DNA of 64,000 nucleotides, from the NCBI RefSeq assembly GCF_004118375.1, contig NZ_SDHX01000002.1, positions 547,001 to 611,000 on the forward strand. The letters run 5' to 3'. A program made the translations under genes and the position numbers. The notes under the pieces were generated by a model, which was not told where the DNA came from, made no database searches, and was given only the letters and a program-made list of their open reading frames with translations. Of the stretch, positions 32,867-41,363 are shown in pieces. This DNA is from Oleiharenicola lentus (lineage in GTDB: Bacteria > Verrucomicrobiota > Verrucomicrobiia > Opitutales > Opitutaceae). Position 1 is the first letter of the stretch, and the number at the start of each line of letters is the position of its first letter.

Positions 32867-34367
32867 TCGAAGCAAATGGGCCCTCTACGCCATAGGGACC
32901 CTGTTGGGCCTTTGCGGAGGTTGTTCGAAGCGTGAACTGCCGACGCCCACCGAGTCCGTCCTGCGCATCGCCCAGCGCAACGAGCCCGCGACCCTCGACC
33001 CGCAGCTCGCCACGCTGCCCGACGAATTCTTCATCCTGCGCGCGGTCAGCGAAGGCCTCGTGACGCCCAATCCCGACGGCGGCACACCCCTGCCCGGCGT
33101 GGCCGAGCGCTGGGAATCCTCCGCCGACGGCCTGACCTGGACCTTCCACCTGCGCGCCAACGCGAAGTGGTCCAATGGCGACCCGGTCACGTCGCGGGAC
33201 TTCGCCTTCACCGTGGCGCGCGCCCACACGCCGGGCTCCCTCTCGCCAAAGACTGCGCTCTTCCAGAATGTGGAGGCGACCGGTTCGCTCGACGCGCACA
33301 CGTTCATCGTGCGGCTCCGCCGGCCCGATGACGGCTTCCTCGCCCTGGCCGCCAGCGGCCCATGGCTGCCGGTGCATGCGCCGACGGTGACCCGCCACGG
33401 TGCACAGTGGACCCGCCCCGGGCACTTCGTGGGCAACGGACCGTTCACCCTCGCCGAGTGGCTGCCCAACCAGCGGATCACCGTGATCAGAAACCCCGCC
33501 TACTGGAACGCCGACGCCGTCAAGCTGGAGGCCATGCAATTCCTTGCCTTCGACAGCAGCGATACCGAGGAACGCGCCTTCCGCGCCGGCCAGATCGATG
33601 TCAGCATGACCGTCCCCTTCGCCAAGCTGGAGAGTTACCGGCAGAGCAGCCCGACGCTGATGCACACCGTCCCGCTCCATGAGACCCGCTACATCGCCCT
33701 CAACGTCACCCGGCCGCCGCTCAACGATGTGCGGGTCCGCCGCGCCCTGAGCCTCGCCCTCGACCGCCGGGTGCTGGTGGAGAAGGTGATGAAGGGCGGG
33801 CAGCGGCCCGCCTACGCCTTTGCTTCGCCGGGACTGGGTGGCTACCAACCGGCCGCGCAACTCACCGAGGATGCCACCGAGGCCCGGCGACTCCTCGCCG
33901 AGGCAGGGTTCCCCGGCGGCAAGGGGTTTCCCGCCCTCGAACTCACCACCTGGGGCGCCGGTAACCTCGTGCTCGAGGCCATCCAGCAGCGCTGGCGCAC
34001 CGAGCTTGGGATCACGGTGTCGATCATTCAGCGCGAGGCCCACACGCACCTCGTGAGCCTCGCCAAGGGCGACTACGCCCTCGGCTACGCCACCGCCATT
34101 CCCGACTACGACAGCCCGCTCGACGTGCTGCAGCGTCTCGTCTCCGGCGACCCGGGCAACTACCCGCAATGGCGCAACCCGTCCTACGACCGGCTGGTCT
34201 CTACCGGCGATCTCACCGGGGCCGAGCAGGTCCTGCTGGATGAACTTCCCCTGATCCCCCTCTACTACAACAACCGCAATTACCTCCTGCGCCCCGGGGT
34301 CCGCGGCTGGCGTGAGGACGCCCTTTGGACGCGTTTCTACCAGAACGTCCGCTTCGGGGAAAAATGA
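32847..34367 (+). CDS. Oligopeptide-binding lipoprotein, paralogue 2
   Basis: The protein is 506 residues and the same family as its neighbours. It starts MCGWSSSRSKWALYAIG and has GLCGGC as a weaker lipobox, directly followed by SKREL as in paralogue 1 (SKRET). It shares the nearly identical block AERWESSADGLTWTFHLRAN and the C-terminal LPLIPLYYNNRNYLL. It overlaps the 3' end of paralogue 1 in another frame by 20 bp, so the two are translated together. It lacks about 30 residues relative to the others, mainly through shorter loops. Tandem duplication explains the arrangement; ligand range has probably diverged. Confidence 0.92.
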   Translation: MCGWSSSRSKWALYAIGTLLGLCGGCSKRELPTPTESVLRIAQRNEPATLDPQLATLPDEFFILRAVSEGLVTPNPDGGTPLPGVAERWESSADGLTWTFHLRANAKWSNGDPVTSRDFAFTVARAHTPGSLSPKTALFQNVEATGSLDAHTFIVRLRRPDDGFLALAASGPWLPVHAPTVTRHGAQWTRPGHFVGNGPFTLAEWLPNQRITVIRNPAYWNADAVKLEAMQFLAFDSSDTEERAFRAGQIDVSMTVPFAKLESYRQSSPTLMHTVPLHETRYIALNVTRPPLNDVRVRRALSLALDRRVLVEKVMKGGQRPAYAFASPGLGGYQPAAQLTEDATEARRLLAEAGFPGGKGFPALELTTWGAGNLVLEAIQQRWRTELGITVSIIQREAHTHLVSLAKGDYALGYATAIPDYDSPLDVLQRLVSGDPGNYPQWRNPSYDRLVSTGDLTGAEQVLLDELPLIPLYYNNRNYLLRPGVRGWREDALWTRFYQNVRFGEK

Positions 34368-34425
34368 GCCGGCCCGGTCTGCGGGCCGCACTTGCGCTGG
34401 CGCAGACCGTGCTTTCTGTCGGCGC

Positions 34426-36039
34426 ATGCTAAAACTTCTTCTTTGGCCGACGGCCCTCCTTGCTCTGCTGGCCACCAGTGCCTGCGGACGCAAGGAACCG
34501 GCCGCCAATCCCGGCGAAGGTCCGGCCCCCAGGATCCTCCTCTACGGCAACGGCGCCGAGCCGCAGGACCTCGACCCGCAGACCGTGACGGGCGTCCCGG
34601 AGAACAAGCTGATCAACGCCTTCTTCGAAGGCCTGGTCTCCTACGGCAACGAGGAGACCGACACCGTGGGCGGCGTCGCCGAGCGCTGGGACATTTCGCC
34701 GGACGGGCTGACCTACACGTTCCACCTGCGCGCCAACGCGAAGTGGTCCAATGGTGATCCGGTCACCGCCACGGACTTCGTGCGCTCCTACCAGCGCATC
34801 CTCACCCCGGAAATCGCCGCCGAATACGCCTACAAGTTCTACGCCGTCGTCGGCGCCGAGGATTTCCAGAAGGGCACACTGAAGGATTTCAGCCGGGTCG
34901 GTTTCCGCGCCATCGACGAGCGCACCCTCGAGGTCCGACTCAAACACCGCGTCCCCTACCTGCTTGAGGCCATGAAGCACTACGCGTGGTTCCCCGTGCA
35001 CATCCCCACGGTCGGGAAGCACGGCGGCCTCGCCAAGCGCGGCACCGCCTGGACCCGCGAGGAGAACATCGTGGGCAACGGTCCCTTCGTCCTGAAGAGC
35101 TGGCGCCCCAACCAGAAGATCGTCGCCACCCGCTCGCCCACCTACTGGGACCGCGCCACCGTCAAGCTCGACGAGATCCATTTCTTTCCGACCGAAAACC
35201 TGGAGACGGAGGAGCGCATGTTCCGCACCGGCCAGCTGCACAAAACCTACGAGCTGCCCGCCGCCAAGATCGACGTGTATCAGCGCGACTTTCCGGAATC
35301 CTACCGCTCCGACCCCTACTACGGCTCGTATTTCTTCCGCTTCAACGTCACCCGCAAGCCCCTTAACGACGTGCGCGTGCGGCGCGCGCTTTCCCTCGCC
35401 ATTGACCGCGAGAGCCTCGTGAAGAACGTCGTGCGCGGTGGCATGGTGGCCGCCTATGGTCTCACCCCGCCCTCCACCAAGTTCACCGCTCGCGCCCGGC
35501 TGACCGGCGACGTCGCGGAAGCCCGACGCCTGCTCGCCGAGGCCGGTTATCCGGAAGGCCGCGGCTTCCCGCGGATCGAACTGCTCTACAACACCCACGA
35601 GAACCACCGCCGCGTCTGCGAGGCCCTGCAGGAAATGTGGCGCCAGAACCTCGGCATCGAGGTCGGCCTGCTGAACCAGGAGTGGAAGGTCTATATCCGC
35701 AGCATGGACGTGCTCGACTACGACATGGCCCGGGGCGGCTGGATCGGCGACTACTACGACCCGAACTCCTTCTACGACACCTTCATCACCGGCGGCGGCA
35801 ACAACCGCACCGGCTGGTCCAACGCGCGCTACGACCAGCTGCTGCGCGACACCGGCACCGCCCCCGACGAAACCGCACGCATGGAGCTCTACCAGCAGAT
35901 GGAGGAAATCATCGTTCAGGACCTCCCCGTCATGCCGGTTTATTTCTACCGCAAGATATTCGCCCTCTCGCCCAAGGTCTATTGGCCCGCCAATCCAATG
36001 GACAACCAGAACTGGAAATTCGTCCGCTTCAAGGAATAG
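34426..36039 (+). CDS. Oligopeptide-binding lipoprotein, paralogue 3
   Basis: The protein is 537 residues. The signal peptide MLKLLLWPTALLALLATSAC ends in a lipobox TSAC. The core motifs are PQDLDPQTVTGVPENKLINA, AERWDISPDGLTYTFHLRAN and LPVMPVYFYRKIFAL, closest to the OppA type from other bacteria. The frame is open upstream into paralogue 2, but the signal peptide defines the start. It is followed by the second copy of the 82-bp repeat and then the permease genes, so it is probably the dedicated receptor of this importer. Peptide or muropeptide ligand possible. Confidence 0.93.
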   Translation: MLKLLLWPTALLALLATSACGRKEPAANPGEGPAPRILLYGNGAEPQDLDPQTVTGVPENKLINAFFEGLVSYGNEETDTVGGVAERWDISPDGLTYTFHLRANAKWSNGDPVTATDFVRSYQRILTPEIAAEYAYKFYAVVGAEDFQKGTLKDFSRVGFRAIDERTLEVRLKHRVPYLLEAMKHYAWFPVHIPTVGKHGGLAKRGTAWTREENIVGNGPFVLKSWRPNQKIVATRSPTYWDRATVKLDEIHFFPTENLETEERMFRTGQLHKTYELPAAKIDVYQRDFPESYRSDPYYGSYFFRFNVTRKPLNDVRVRRALSLAIDRESLVKNVVRGGMVAAYGLTPPSTKFTARARLTGDVAEARRLLAEAGYPEGRGFPRIELLYNTHENHRRVCEALQEMWRQNLGIEVGLLNQEWKVYIRSMDVLDYDMARGGWIGDYYDPNSFYDTFITGGGNNRTGWSNARYDQLLRDTGTAPDETARMELYQQMEEIIVQDLPVMPVYFYRKIFALSPKVYWPANPMDNQNWKFVRFKE

Positions 36040-36070
36040 GTTCGCTGATTAAAATTACCTCCCCTCGCCT

Positions 36071-36152
36071 GTCATCCTGAGTGCAACGAAGGATCCGGCA
36101 TCATGATCGCCAGCGTCTTTCCCTCTGGATTCTTCTCTTCGTTCCGAATGAC
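36071..36152. repeat. 82-bp palindromic repeat, copy 2
   Basis: It begins GTCATCCTGAGTGCAACGAA and ends CTTCGTTCCGAATGAC, with the same length and internal spacing as 31179-31260, and inverted ends. It lies between the third binding protein and the permease genes. The internal ATG (36102) and the terminal ATG are conserved in frame, but a TGA follows after MTE, so here it encodes only a short peptide. Confidence 0.85.
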
Positions 36153-36227
36153 CGAATGAGCGTCTGCGCTTTTCCTTCTGGCTTCCACCTTCCGTCCCCT
36201 GTCTCCTGAGCCCCGCTTCCCGCACTC

Positions 36228-37145
36228 ATGATCCGCTTTGTTTTCCGTCGCCTCCTCCAGACCCTCCCGGTCCTGTTCGTGATCGTCACGGCGACCTTCT
36301 TCATGGTGCGCTTCGTGCCGGGCGGTCCTTTCACCGCCGAGAAGGCCGTCCCGCCCGAGATCATGCGAAACCTCGAGGCGCATTACGGCATGGATAAGCC
36401 GCTGTGGCAGCAATACCTCGACTACCTCGGCAAGGTGTTGCGCGGTGACCTCGGACCCTCGTTCAAGTATTCCAACCGCACGGTCAACGAGATCATCGGC
36501 GACAAGCTGCCCGTGTCGCTCGAACTCGGCGGTCTGGCCCTCGGCGTCGCGCTCCTGATCGGCCTCCCCTTGGGCGTGCTCGCCGCCGTGCGTCGCAACA
36601 CCTGGCTCGACTACAGCTGCGGCATGGTGGGCATGGCGGGCATCTGCGTGCCGACCTTCGTGCTCGGCCCGCTGCTCGTGCTGTTCTTCGCCATCCACCT
36701 CGGCTGGTTCAACGCCTCGGGCTGGTATGGCCCGGCGGACCGGGTGCTGCCCGCCACGGTGCTGGGGTTTGTCTATGCCGCCTACATCATGCGCCTGACC
36801 CGCGGCGGCATGCTCGAGGTGCTCAACCAGGACTTCATCCGCACCGCGCGCGCCAAGGGCGCCTCGGAGGCGCGCATCATTTTCCGCCATGCCTTGCGCG
36901 GCGGTCTGCTGCCGGTGGTCGCCTTTCTCGGGCCCGGCATCGCGGGCATCCTCACGGGCTCGTTCGTGATCGAAACCATCTTCCAGATTCCCGGCCTCGG
37001 CCGGGAGTTCGTGAACAGCGCCTTCAACCGCGACTACACCCTCGTGCTCGGCACCGTCATCCTCTACGCGAGCCTGATCGTGATCTGCAACCTGATCGTG
37101 GACGTCCTCCAGGTCTGGCTCAACCCCCGCCTGAAGTTCGAATGA
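36228..37145 (+). CDS. oppB: Oligopeptide ABC transporter permease (OppB type)
   Basis: The protein is 305 residues with six membrane helices. N-terminal FVFRRLLQTLPVLFVIVTAT is typical of OppB/DppB; GMDKPLWQQYLDYLGKVLRG follows. The ATPase-contact EAA loop is TARAKGASEARIIFRHALRG, and the end is PGLGREFVNSAFNRDY. It works as a heterodimer with the downstream permease, whose ATG overlaps its stop (ATGA). The ATPase subunits OppD and OppF are not in the window. The ATG at 36228 gives the family start. Confidence 0.93.
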   Translation: MIRFVFRRLLQTLPVLFVIVTATFFMVRFVPGGPFTAEKAVPPEIMRNLEAHYGMDKPLWQQYLDYLGKVLRGDLGPSFKYSNRTVNEIIGDKLPVSLELGGLALGVALLIGLPLGVLAAVRRNTWLDYSCGMVGMAGICVPTFVLGPLLVLFFAIHLGWFNASGWYGPADRVLPATVLGFVYAAYIMRLTRGGMLEVLNQDFIRTARAKGASEARIIFRHALRGGLLPVVAFLGPGIAGILTGSFVIETIFQIPGLGREFVNSAFNRDYTLVLGTVILYASLIVICNLIVDVLQVWLNPRLKFE

Positions 37146-38026
37146 GCACCCCGGCCGCCAATCCCCCCGCCGCCGAACACGGCTCTTCGCCCTGGCACGA
37201 CGCCTGGCTCCGCCTGCGCCGCAACCGCCTGGCCGTCACCGGCGGCATCATGCTCATCGTGCTCGCGCTGGCCTGCCTCATCGGCCCCTGGATAAGTCCC
37301 TACGACTACGCGGAGCAGGACCTCGACAACACCTTCGCCGCGCCCGGCGCGAAACACTGGCTCGGCACCGACCAGCTCGGCCGCGATCTGCTGGTTCGCA
37401 TCCTTTACGGCGGGCGCATCTCGCTCGGCGTCGGCCTCTGCGCCACCTTCGTGGCCCTGACGATCGGCGTCATCTACGGCGCCGTCGCCGGCTGGGTCGG
37501 CGGCCGCACCGACGCCGTGATGATGCGCATCGTGGACATCATCTACGCCCTGCCCTTCACCATCTTCGTCATCCTGCTGATGGTCTTTTTCGGCCGGAAC
37601 ATCGTGCTGCTCTTCGTGGCCATCGGCGCGGTCGAATGGCTGACGATGGCGCGCATCGTCCGCGGCCAGATCATGTCGCTGAAGAAAATGGAGTTCATCG
37701 AGGCCGCCCGCTCCCTGGGCTTCGGCAACCGCCGCATCATCTTCCGCCACCTCCTGCCCAACGCCCTCGGCCCGATCATCGTCTATGCCACGCTCACGAT
37801 CCCGGCCGTCATGCTGCTCGAGGCCTTCCTCAGCTTCCTCGGCCTCGGCGTGCAGCCGCCGATGAGTTCGTGGGGCACGCTCATCAAGGACGGCGCCGAA
37901 AAGATGGAAGAATACTGGTGGCTGCTGGTGTTCCCCGGCGCCCTGTTTTCGCTCACTCTCTTCTCCCTCAATTTCCTCGGCGACGGGTTGCGAGATGCAC
38001 TGGATGTGAGGGCGGCCAAGGACTGA
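37142..38026 (+). CDS. oppC: Oligopeptide ABC transporter permease (OppC type)
   Basis: The protein is 294 residues. It has the OppC/DppC pattern: a short cytoplasmic start, LRRNRLAVTGGIMLIVLALA, then APGAKHWLGTDQLGRDLLVR, the first family signature, and the EAA loop EAARSLGFGNRRIIFRHLLP, with FLGLGVQPPMSSWGTLIKDG near the end. Six membrane helices are expected. It is translationally coupled to oppB. The next gene is an unrelated ABC exporter, so the importer's ATPases must be encoded elsewhere or shared with another system. Confidence 0.93.
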   Translation: MSTPAANPPAAEHGSSPWHDAWLRLRRNRLAVTGGIMLIVLALACLIGPWISPYDYAEQDLDNTFAAPGAKHWLGTDQLGRDLLVRILYGGRISLGVGLCATFVALTIGVIYGAVAGWVGGRTDAVMMRIVDIIYALPFTIFVILLMVFFGRNIVLLFVAIGAVEWLTMARIVRGQIMSLKKMEFIEAARSLGFGNRRIIFRHLLPNALGPIIVYATLTIPAVMLLEAFLSFLGLGVQPPMSSWGTLIKDGAEKMEEYWWLLVFPGALFSLTLFSLNFLGDGLRDALDVRAAKD

Positions 38027-38106
38027 CGGAACCACCGGCGCGGCCGGGTTTCCCAGTATTTCCTTCTGGCTTCTGAATTCCGGATTCTGGATTCTCCGCC
38101 CAAGCA

Positions 38107-39855
38107 ATGCTCCGCCGTTTCCGCCCCTATTTTCACTACCTGCGAGAGCACCGTTCCGTCCTGGCGGTCGCCATCCTCTGCGGTGTGATTGCCGGCTTGG
38201 CCACCGGCGCCGGGCTGCCGCTGATGGTGAAGTTCGTCTTCCCGGTGATTTTCGGCGAGGATGCCGCGGCCCTGACCACCTGGGAACTCGCCGGCATCGT
38301 GATCTGGCTGCCGCTGATCTTCACCATCCGCGGTGTCGCCGGCTACCTGAACGCCTACCTCATCCAGCTCGCCGGCACCCGGGTCTTGGAATCCATCCGC
38401 CGCGACTACTTCCGCAAGCTCCAGATCCTCCCGCTGTCCTTCTTCGGCCGCCATTCCTCCGGCGACCTGATTTCCCGCGGCTTGGCCGATACCAACCAGC
38501 TGCAGGTCGCGCTGACCACCGTCGCGAATGAGATCATCAAGAGCCCGGCCACCCTCATCGGCAGCGTGGGCGGCATCATCTACCTCGCCTACGACATCGA
38601 GGGCCTGACGCTCGTGCTGGTCTGCCTCGCCGCTGTGCCGCTGACCGTGCTGCCCGTCCGCCACATCGGCAAGAAACTTGCCCGCCGCTCCGGTGGCATC
38701 CAGAAGGAACTCGGCGCCGTCACCAGCCGCTTCAACGAAAACCTCGCCGCCGCCCGCGAGATCCGCGCCTTCAGCCTGGAGGAGCGCGAAACGGAGCGCT
38801 TCAGCCTGGTCACCCGCGCGCTGATCACGGCGCAGATGAAGTTCGTGAAATACGAGAAGGCGCTCGCCCCGCTCATCGAGATCATCTCGGCCGTCGGCAT
38901 CGCGGGCACCCTGCTCTACGCCTACCGCATCCGGCTCGAGCAGGCCGACTTCGTCGCCCTCGTCACCGCGCTCTACGCCGCCTACGACCCGGTGAAGCGC
39001 CTCGGCGCGTTGAACAACGAAACCAAGCGCGGCCTCGGCGCCCTCGAGCGGCTCGAAGCGGTCTTCAACGAACCCGTGAGCATCCAGGATCCGGCGCAAC
39101 CGGTCGCCGTCGGCCGCCTGCGCGGTGAGATCGCCTTCGAAAACGTCACCTTCGCCTACGGCGACACGCCCGCCCTGCGCGCCATCTCCGCCACGATCTC
39201 CGCCGGCACCGTCTGCGCGCTGGTCGGCCCCAGCGGCGCGGGCAAGAGCACCTTCGCCAACCTCGTGCCGCGCTTCTACGAAGTCGGAGCCGGCCGCGTG
39301 ACGATCGATGGTCTCGACGTGCGCCAGATGAAGCTCGCCGACCTGCGCCGCAACATCGCCCTCGTCTCGCAGGAACCCGTGCTCTTCAACGACACGATCT
39401 ACCAGAACCTCCTGCTCGGCCGCTCCGACGCCACGCGCGAGGAGGTCTTGGCCGCCGCCCGCGACGCCCACGCCGACGAGTTCATCCAGAAACTCGAGGG
39501 CGGACTCGGCTACGACACGGTCGTGGGCGAACGCGGCAACCGCCTCTCGGGCGGACAAAAACAGCGCATCGCCATCGCTCGCGCCTTCCTGCGCAACGCC
39601 CCAATCTTGATTCTCGACGAGGCCACCAGCGCGCTCGACTCCGACAGCGAGGCCGCCGTGCAGGATGCGCTGCGCAAGCTCGTGGTCGGCAAAACCGTGC
39701 TGATCATCGCCCACCGCTTCAGCACGATCCGCGACGCCTCGCAGATCCTCGTGTTCGACAAGGGGTCGCTTGCCGCCCAGGGCGACCACGCCTCGCTCTA
39801 CGCCGGCAACGCTCTCTACAAGTCGCTCTACGATCGGCAGGCGGCGGCGCCGTAG
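38107..39855 (+). CDS. ABC exporter, MsbA-like half transporter
   Basis: The protein is 582 residues: six membrane helices (about 1-310) fused to an ATPase domain (about 335-575). Walker A is GPSGAGKST, the signature is LSGGQKQR, Walker B is ILILDEATSALD, and the H-loop is IIAHRF. It works as a homodimer, exporting a lipid or hydrophobic compound; MsbA (lipid A flippase) is the best-known relative, but sequence alone does not settle the substrate. The ATG at 38107 follows a TTCTGGATTC word repeat. It stands in front of the DciA-like gene. Confidence 0.93.
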   Translation: MLRRFRPYFHYLREHRSVLAVAILCGVIAGLATGAGLPLMVKFVFPVIFGEDAAALTTWELAGIVIWLPLIFTIRGVAGYLNAYLIQLAGTRVLESIRRDYFRKLQILPLSFFGRHSSGDLISRGLADTNQLQVALTTVANEIIKSPATLIGSVGGIIYLAYDIEGLTLVLVCLAAVPLTVLPVRHIGKKLARRSGGIQKELGAVTSRFNENLAAAREIRAFSLEERETERFSLVTRALITAQMKFVKYEKALAPLIEIISAVGIAGTLLYAYRIRLEQADFVALVTALYAAYDPVKRLGALNNETKRGLGALERLEAVFNEPVSIQDPAQPVAVGRLRGEIAFENVTFAYGDTPALRAISATISAGTVCALVGPSGAGKSTFANLVPRFYEVGAGRVTIDGLDVRQMKLADLRRNIALVSQEPVLFNDTIYQNLLLGRSDATREEVLAAARDAHADEFIQKLEGGLGYDTVVGERGNRLSGGQKQRIAIARAFLRNAPILILDEATSALDSDSEAAVQDALRKLVVGKTVLIIAHRFSTIRDASQILVFDKGSLAAQGDHASLYAGNALYKSLYDRQAAAP

Positions 39856-39882
39856 CGCCGCTAAGTTTCAAGGGCCAAGGAT

Positions 39883-39945
39883 CAAGTAACAAGGGGCGGA
39901 CAAGCGGACACACGTCTTGCCACTTGTTACTTGTTACTTGTTACT
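39883..39945. repeat. CAAGTAACAAG inverted repeat with tandem ACTTGTT units
   Basis: CAAGTAACAAG (39883-39893) is the exact reverse complement of CTTGTTACTTG (39923-39933). The right side is a tandem run of three ACTTGTT units (39922-39942). It ends 10 bp before the proposed GTG start of the next gene. The composition is AT-rich against a GC-rich genome. Confidence 0.75.
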
Positions 39946-39952
39946 TCGCGTC

Positions 39953-40336
39953 GTGCCCCCCGACGAACCCAAGGAGTTTTCAAGAGAGGTGGAGAACCTC
40001 ATCGCCGGCTTCCGCGGGCTGCCCGTGGACGAAGGCCGCTCCAAGCGCCGCAAGACCCAGGAGCTCGGCCCGCTGATCGACGAGCTGCTCGTCAAATACC
40101 GCATCAGCCACGACTCGCTCGAGCACAGCATCCGCGAGAAATGGCCCGAGCTCGTCGGTGTCGCCAATGCCACCTACTCCCATCCGCTCATCGTCGAGCG
40201 CAACCTTCTCGTCGTGCTCGTCTCCCACGCCGTGGTGCGCAACGAACTATTCCACCACCGCAGCATGATCCTCGAAAAGCTGCGCAAGCTCCCCGGCTGC
40301 GATGGGATCAAGGGGCTGGCGCTGCGATCCAATTGA
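39953..40336 (+). CDS. DUF721 / DciA-like protein
   Basis: The protein is about 127 residues. The segment LGPLIDELLVKYRISHDSLE, then REKWPELVGVANATYSHPLI and the strand NLLVVLVSHAVVRNELFHHR match the DUF721 family, which includes DciA, the loader of the replicative DNA helicase in many bacteria that lack DnaC. There is no ATG; the GTG at 39953 (VPPDEPKEF) is the best start. A TTG at 39917 is in frame but would translate the tandem repeat. The C-terminus is basic. The following small gene starts 20 bp later. Confidence 0.75.
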   Translation: MPPDEPKEFSREVENLIAGFRGLPVDEGRSKRRKTQELGPLIDELLVKYRISHDSLEHSIREKWPELVGVANATYSHPLIVERNLLVVLVSHAVVRNELFHHRSMILEKLRKLPGCDGIKGLALRSN

Positions 40337-40356
40337 GATCCATCTATCTTCGCCCC

Positions 40357-40692
40357 ATGCTCCCCAAAACGCTCGCCCGACTTCCCTACTTTCTTCGTTG
40401 GTTGTGCCTTCTCTCAGCTGTCGGCCTGATTGCCGCATTGCTTCTTCCTTTTGAAGGTCGAGTTGCCAGCAAAAGCGCCGTCGAACTCAGTCTCGTTCTG
40501 CTTCTTGGTGTATGGATGATTTTAAAAATCGGCATGCTGGACATGGCGCGCGCCCGCAACATCGGTTGGTCGCCTTGGATGGCCTTGTTGTGCTTGGTGC
40601 CGCTGGTGAGCGGCATCATGCAAATCCTTCTCTTCGTCATGCCGCCCAAGCAAAACGGGGACACCCTGTCTCAGCGGTCCCCTGCAAATTAA
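40357..40692 (+). CDS. Small DUF805-like membrane protein
   Basis: The protein is 111 residues with three membrane helices (FLRWLCLLSAVGLIAALLL, VELSLVLLLGVWMILKIG, WMALLCLVPLVSGIMQILLF). The segment with an R-x-R-x-I-G-W-S-P-W pattern before the last helix resembles DUF805 proteins (R-L-H-D-x-G-x-S-G-W). It is less GC-rich than its neighbours. The frame is open far upstream but would run antiparallel in reading to the DciA-like gene, so the ATG at 40357 is taken. Function unknown. Confidence 0.65.
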   Translation: MLPKTLARLPYFLRWLCLLSAVGLIAALLLPFEGRVASKSAVELSLVLLLGVWMILKIGMLDMARARNIGWSPWMALLCLVPLVSGIMQILLFVMPPKQNGDTLSQRSPAN

Positions 40693-40733
40693 CGCTTGCG
40701 CGGCATGGGGCCGGCTTGGTTAGTTACGGCTTA

Positions 40734-40844
40734 CGTTAGTTGAATCCCGCTGGTCGCGGGGTTCGACCACGGTCAGTCCGGGCAACCGGACACTAACGGT
40801 GTCGCCGGCCCTCCACAAGCGGGCGACACGGGGCGAAAGCCCCG
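40734..40844 (+). ncRNA. Structured leader RNA before rpsO
   Basis: A 7-bp closing stem (CGTTAGT 40734-40740 with ACTAACG 40792-40798) encloses two hairpins: CCCGC/GCGGG (40746-40750, 40756-40760) and GTCCGG/CCGGAC with a GCAA tetraloop (40776-40791). A third stem of 8 bp follows (GTGTCGCC 40799-40806 with GGCGACAC 40822-40829), and then a hairpin GGGGC/GCCCC with a GAAA tetraloop (40830-40843). An alternative stem TGGTCG/CGACCA (40751-40756, 40764-40769) would exclude the first hairpin. The ATG of rpsO is 31 bases downstream with no Shine-Dalgarno. S15 leaders are known to be bound by S15 for autoregulation; this one I cannot place in a known class. Confidence 0.6.
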
Positions 40845-40874
40845 CCAAAGACCGCGTCATCAACCACATAAACC

Positions 40875-41138
40875 ATGTCACAACCCGTTAAATCCGAAGT
40901 CATCGCCCAGTATAAAACCCACGAGAAGGACACCGGCTCCAGCGACGTCCAGATCGCGCTGCTCACCGCCCGGATCAATCACCTGACCGAGCACCTGCGC
41001 ACGCATCGCAAGGACTTCCACAGCCGCCGCGGCCTTCTCCAAATGGCGAGCCGCCGTCGCAAGCTCCTTGATTACGTCAAGAGCGAGGACCTCGCCAAAT
41101 ACAACGACCTGCTGCAGAAGCTCAACCTGCGCAAGTAA
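40875..41138 (+). CDS. rpsO: Ribosomal protein S15
   Basis: Small-subunit protein that binds the 16S rRNA central domain. The protein is 87 residues (family about 88). Its motifs are [39 protein letters not shown] and [12 protein letters not shown], fully conserved. No ribosome-binding sequence is visible; the ATG follows an A/C-rich stretch. A structured leader lies upstream, and a terminator 12 bp downstream separates it from pnp, the usual neighbour. Confidence 0.98.
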   Translation: MSQPVKSEVIAQYKTHEKDTGSSDVQIALLTARINHLTEHLRTHRKDFHSRRGLLQMASRRRKLLDYVKSEDLAKYNDLLQKLNLRK

Positions 41139-41150
41139 CCCGTTTTCACG

Positions 41151-41179
41151 AAAGGCGGCCCACCGACGGGCCGCCTTTT
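41151..41179 (+). terminator. Intrinsic terminator after rpsO
   Basis: AAAGGCGGCCC (41151-41161) pairs with GGGCCGCCTTT (41168-41178), loop ACCGAC, with a TTTT end. The A-rich left flank lets it act in both directions. It reduces read-through into pnp, whose own leader region of about 180 bp (41180-41363) shows no strong element. Confidence 0.88.
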
Positions 41180-41363
41180 GTTCATCCTCCAGAAGCAGAA
41201 CCACGGGACATTTCCGCTTGCCGCCCCGGCGCCGCCGGGACCGCAATCCGAAATTTCCCGGGAGCTGATTCAGAGGGGAACCGAAACGGCATCATCCGAA
41301 CCCCGCGCTCCGGCACCGGCAATCCGGCCGGCCGTCGCGCACCCCTGTTAGAGAAATCCGATC

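Noticed and set aside
38107-39855. ABC gene as the missing ATPase of the peptide importer
   Set aside because: It is a fused exporter with its own six-helix membrane domain, not an OppD/OppF-type separate ATPase.
40746-40800. GGTTCGA in the rpsO leader, resembling a tRNA T-loop
   Set aside because: The flanking bases do not form the 5-bp T-stem and there is no acceptor stem; the better fold is the three-way arrangement described.
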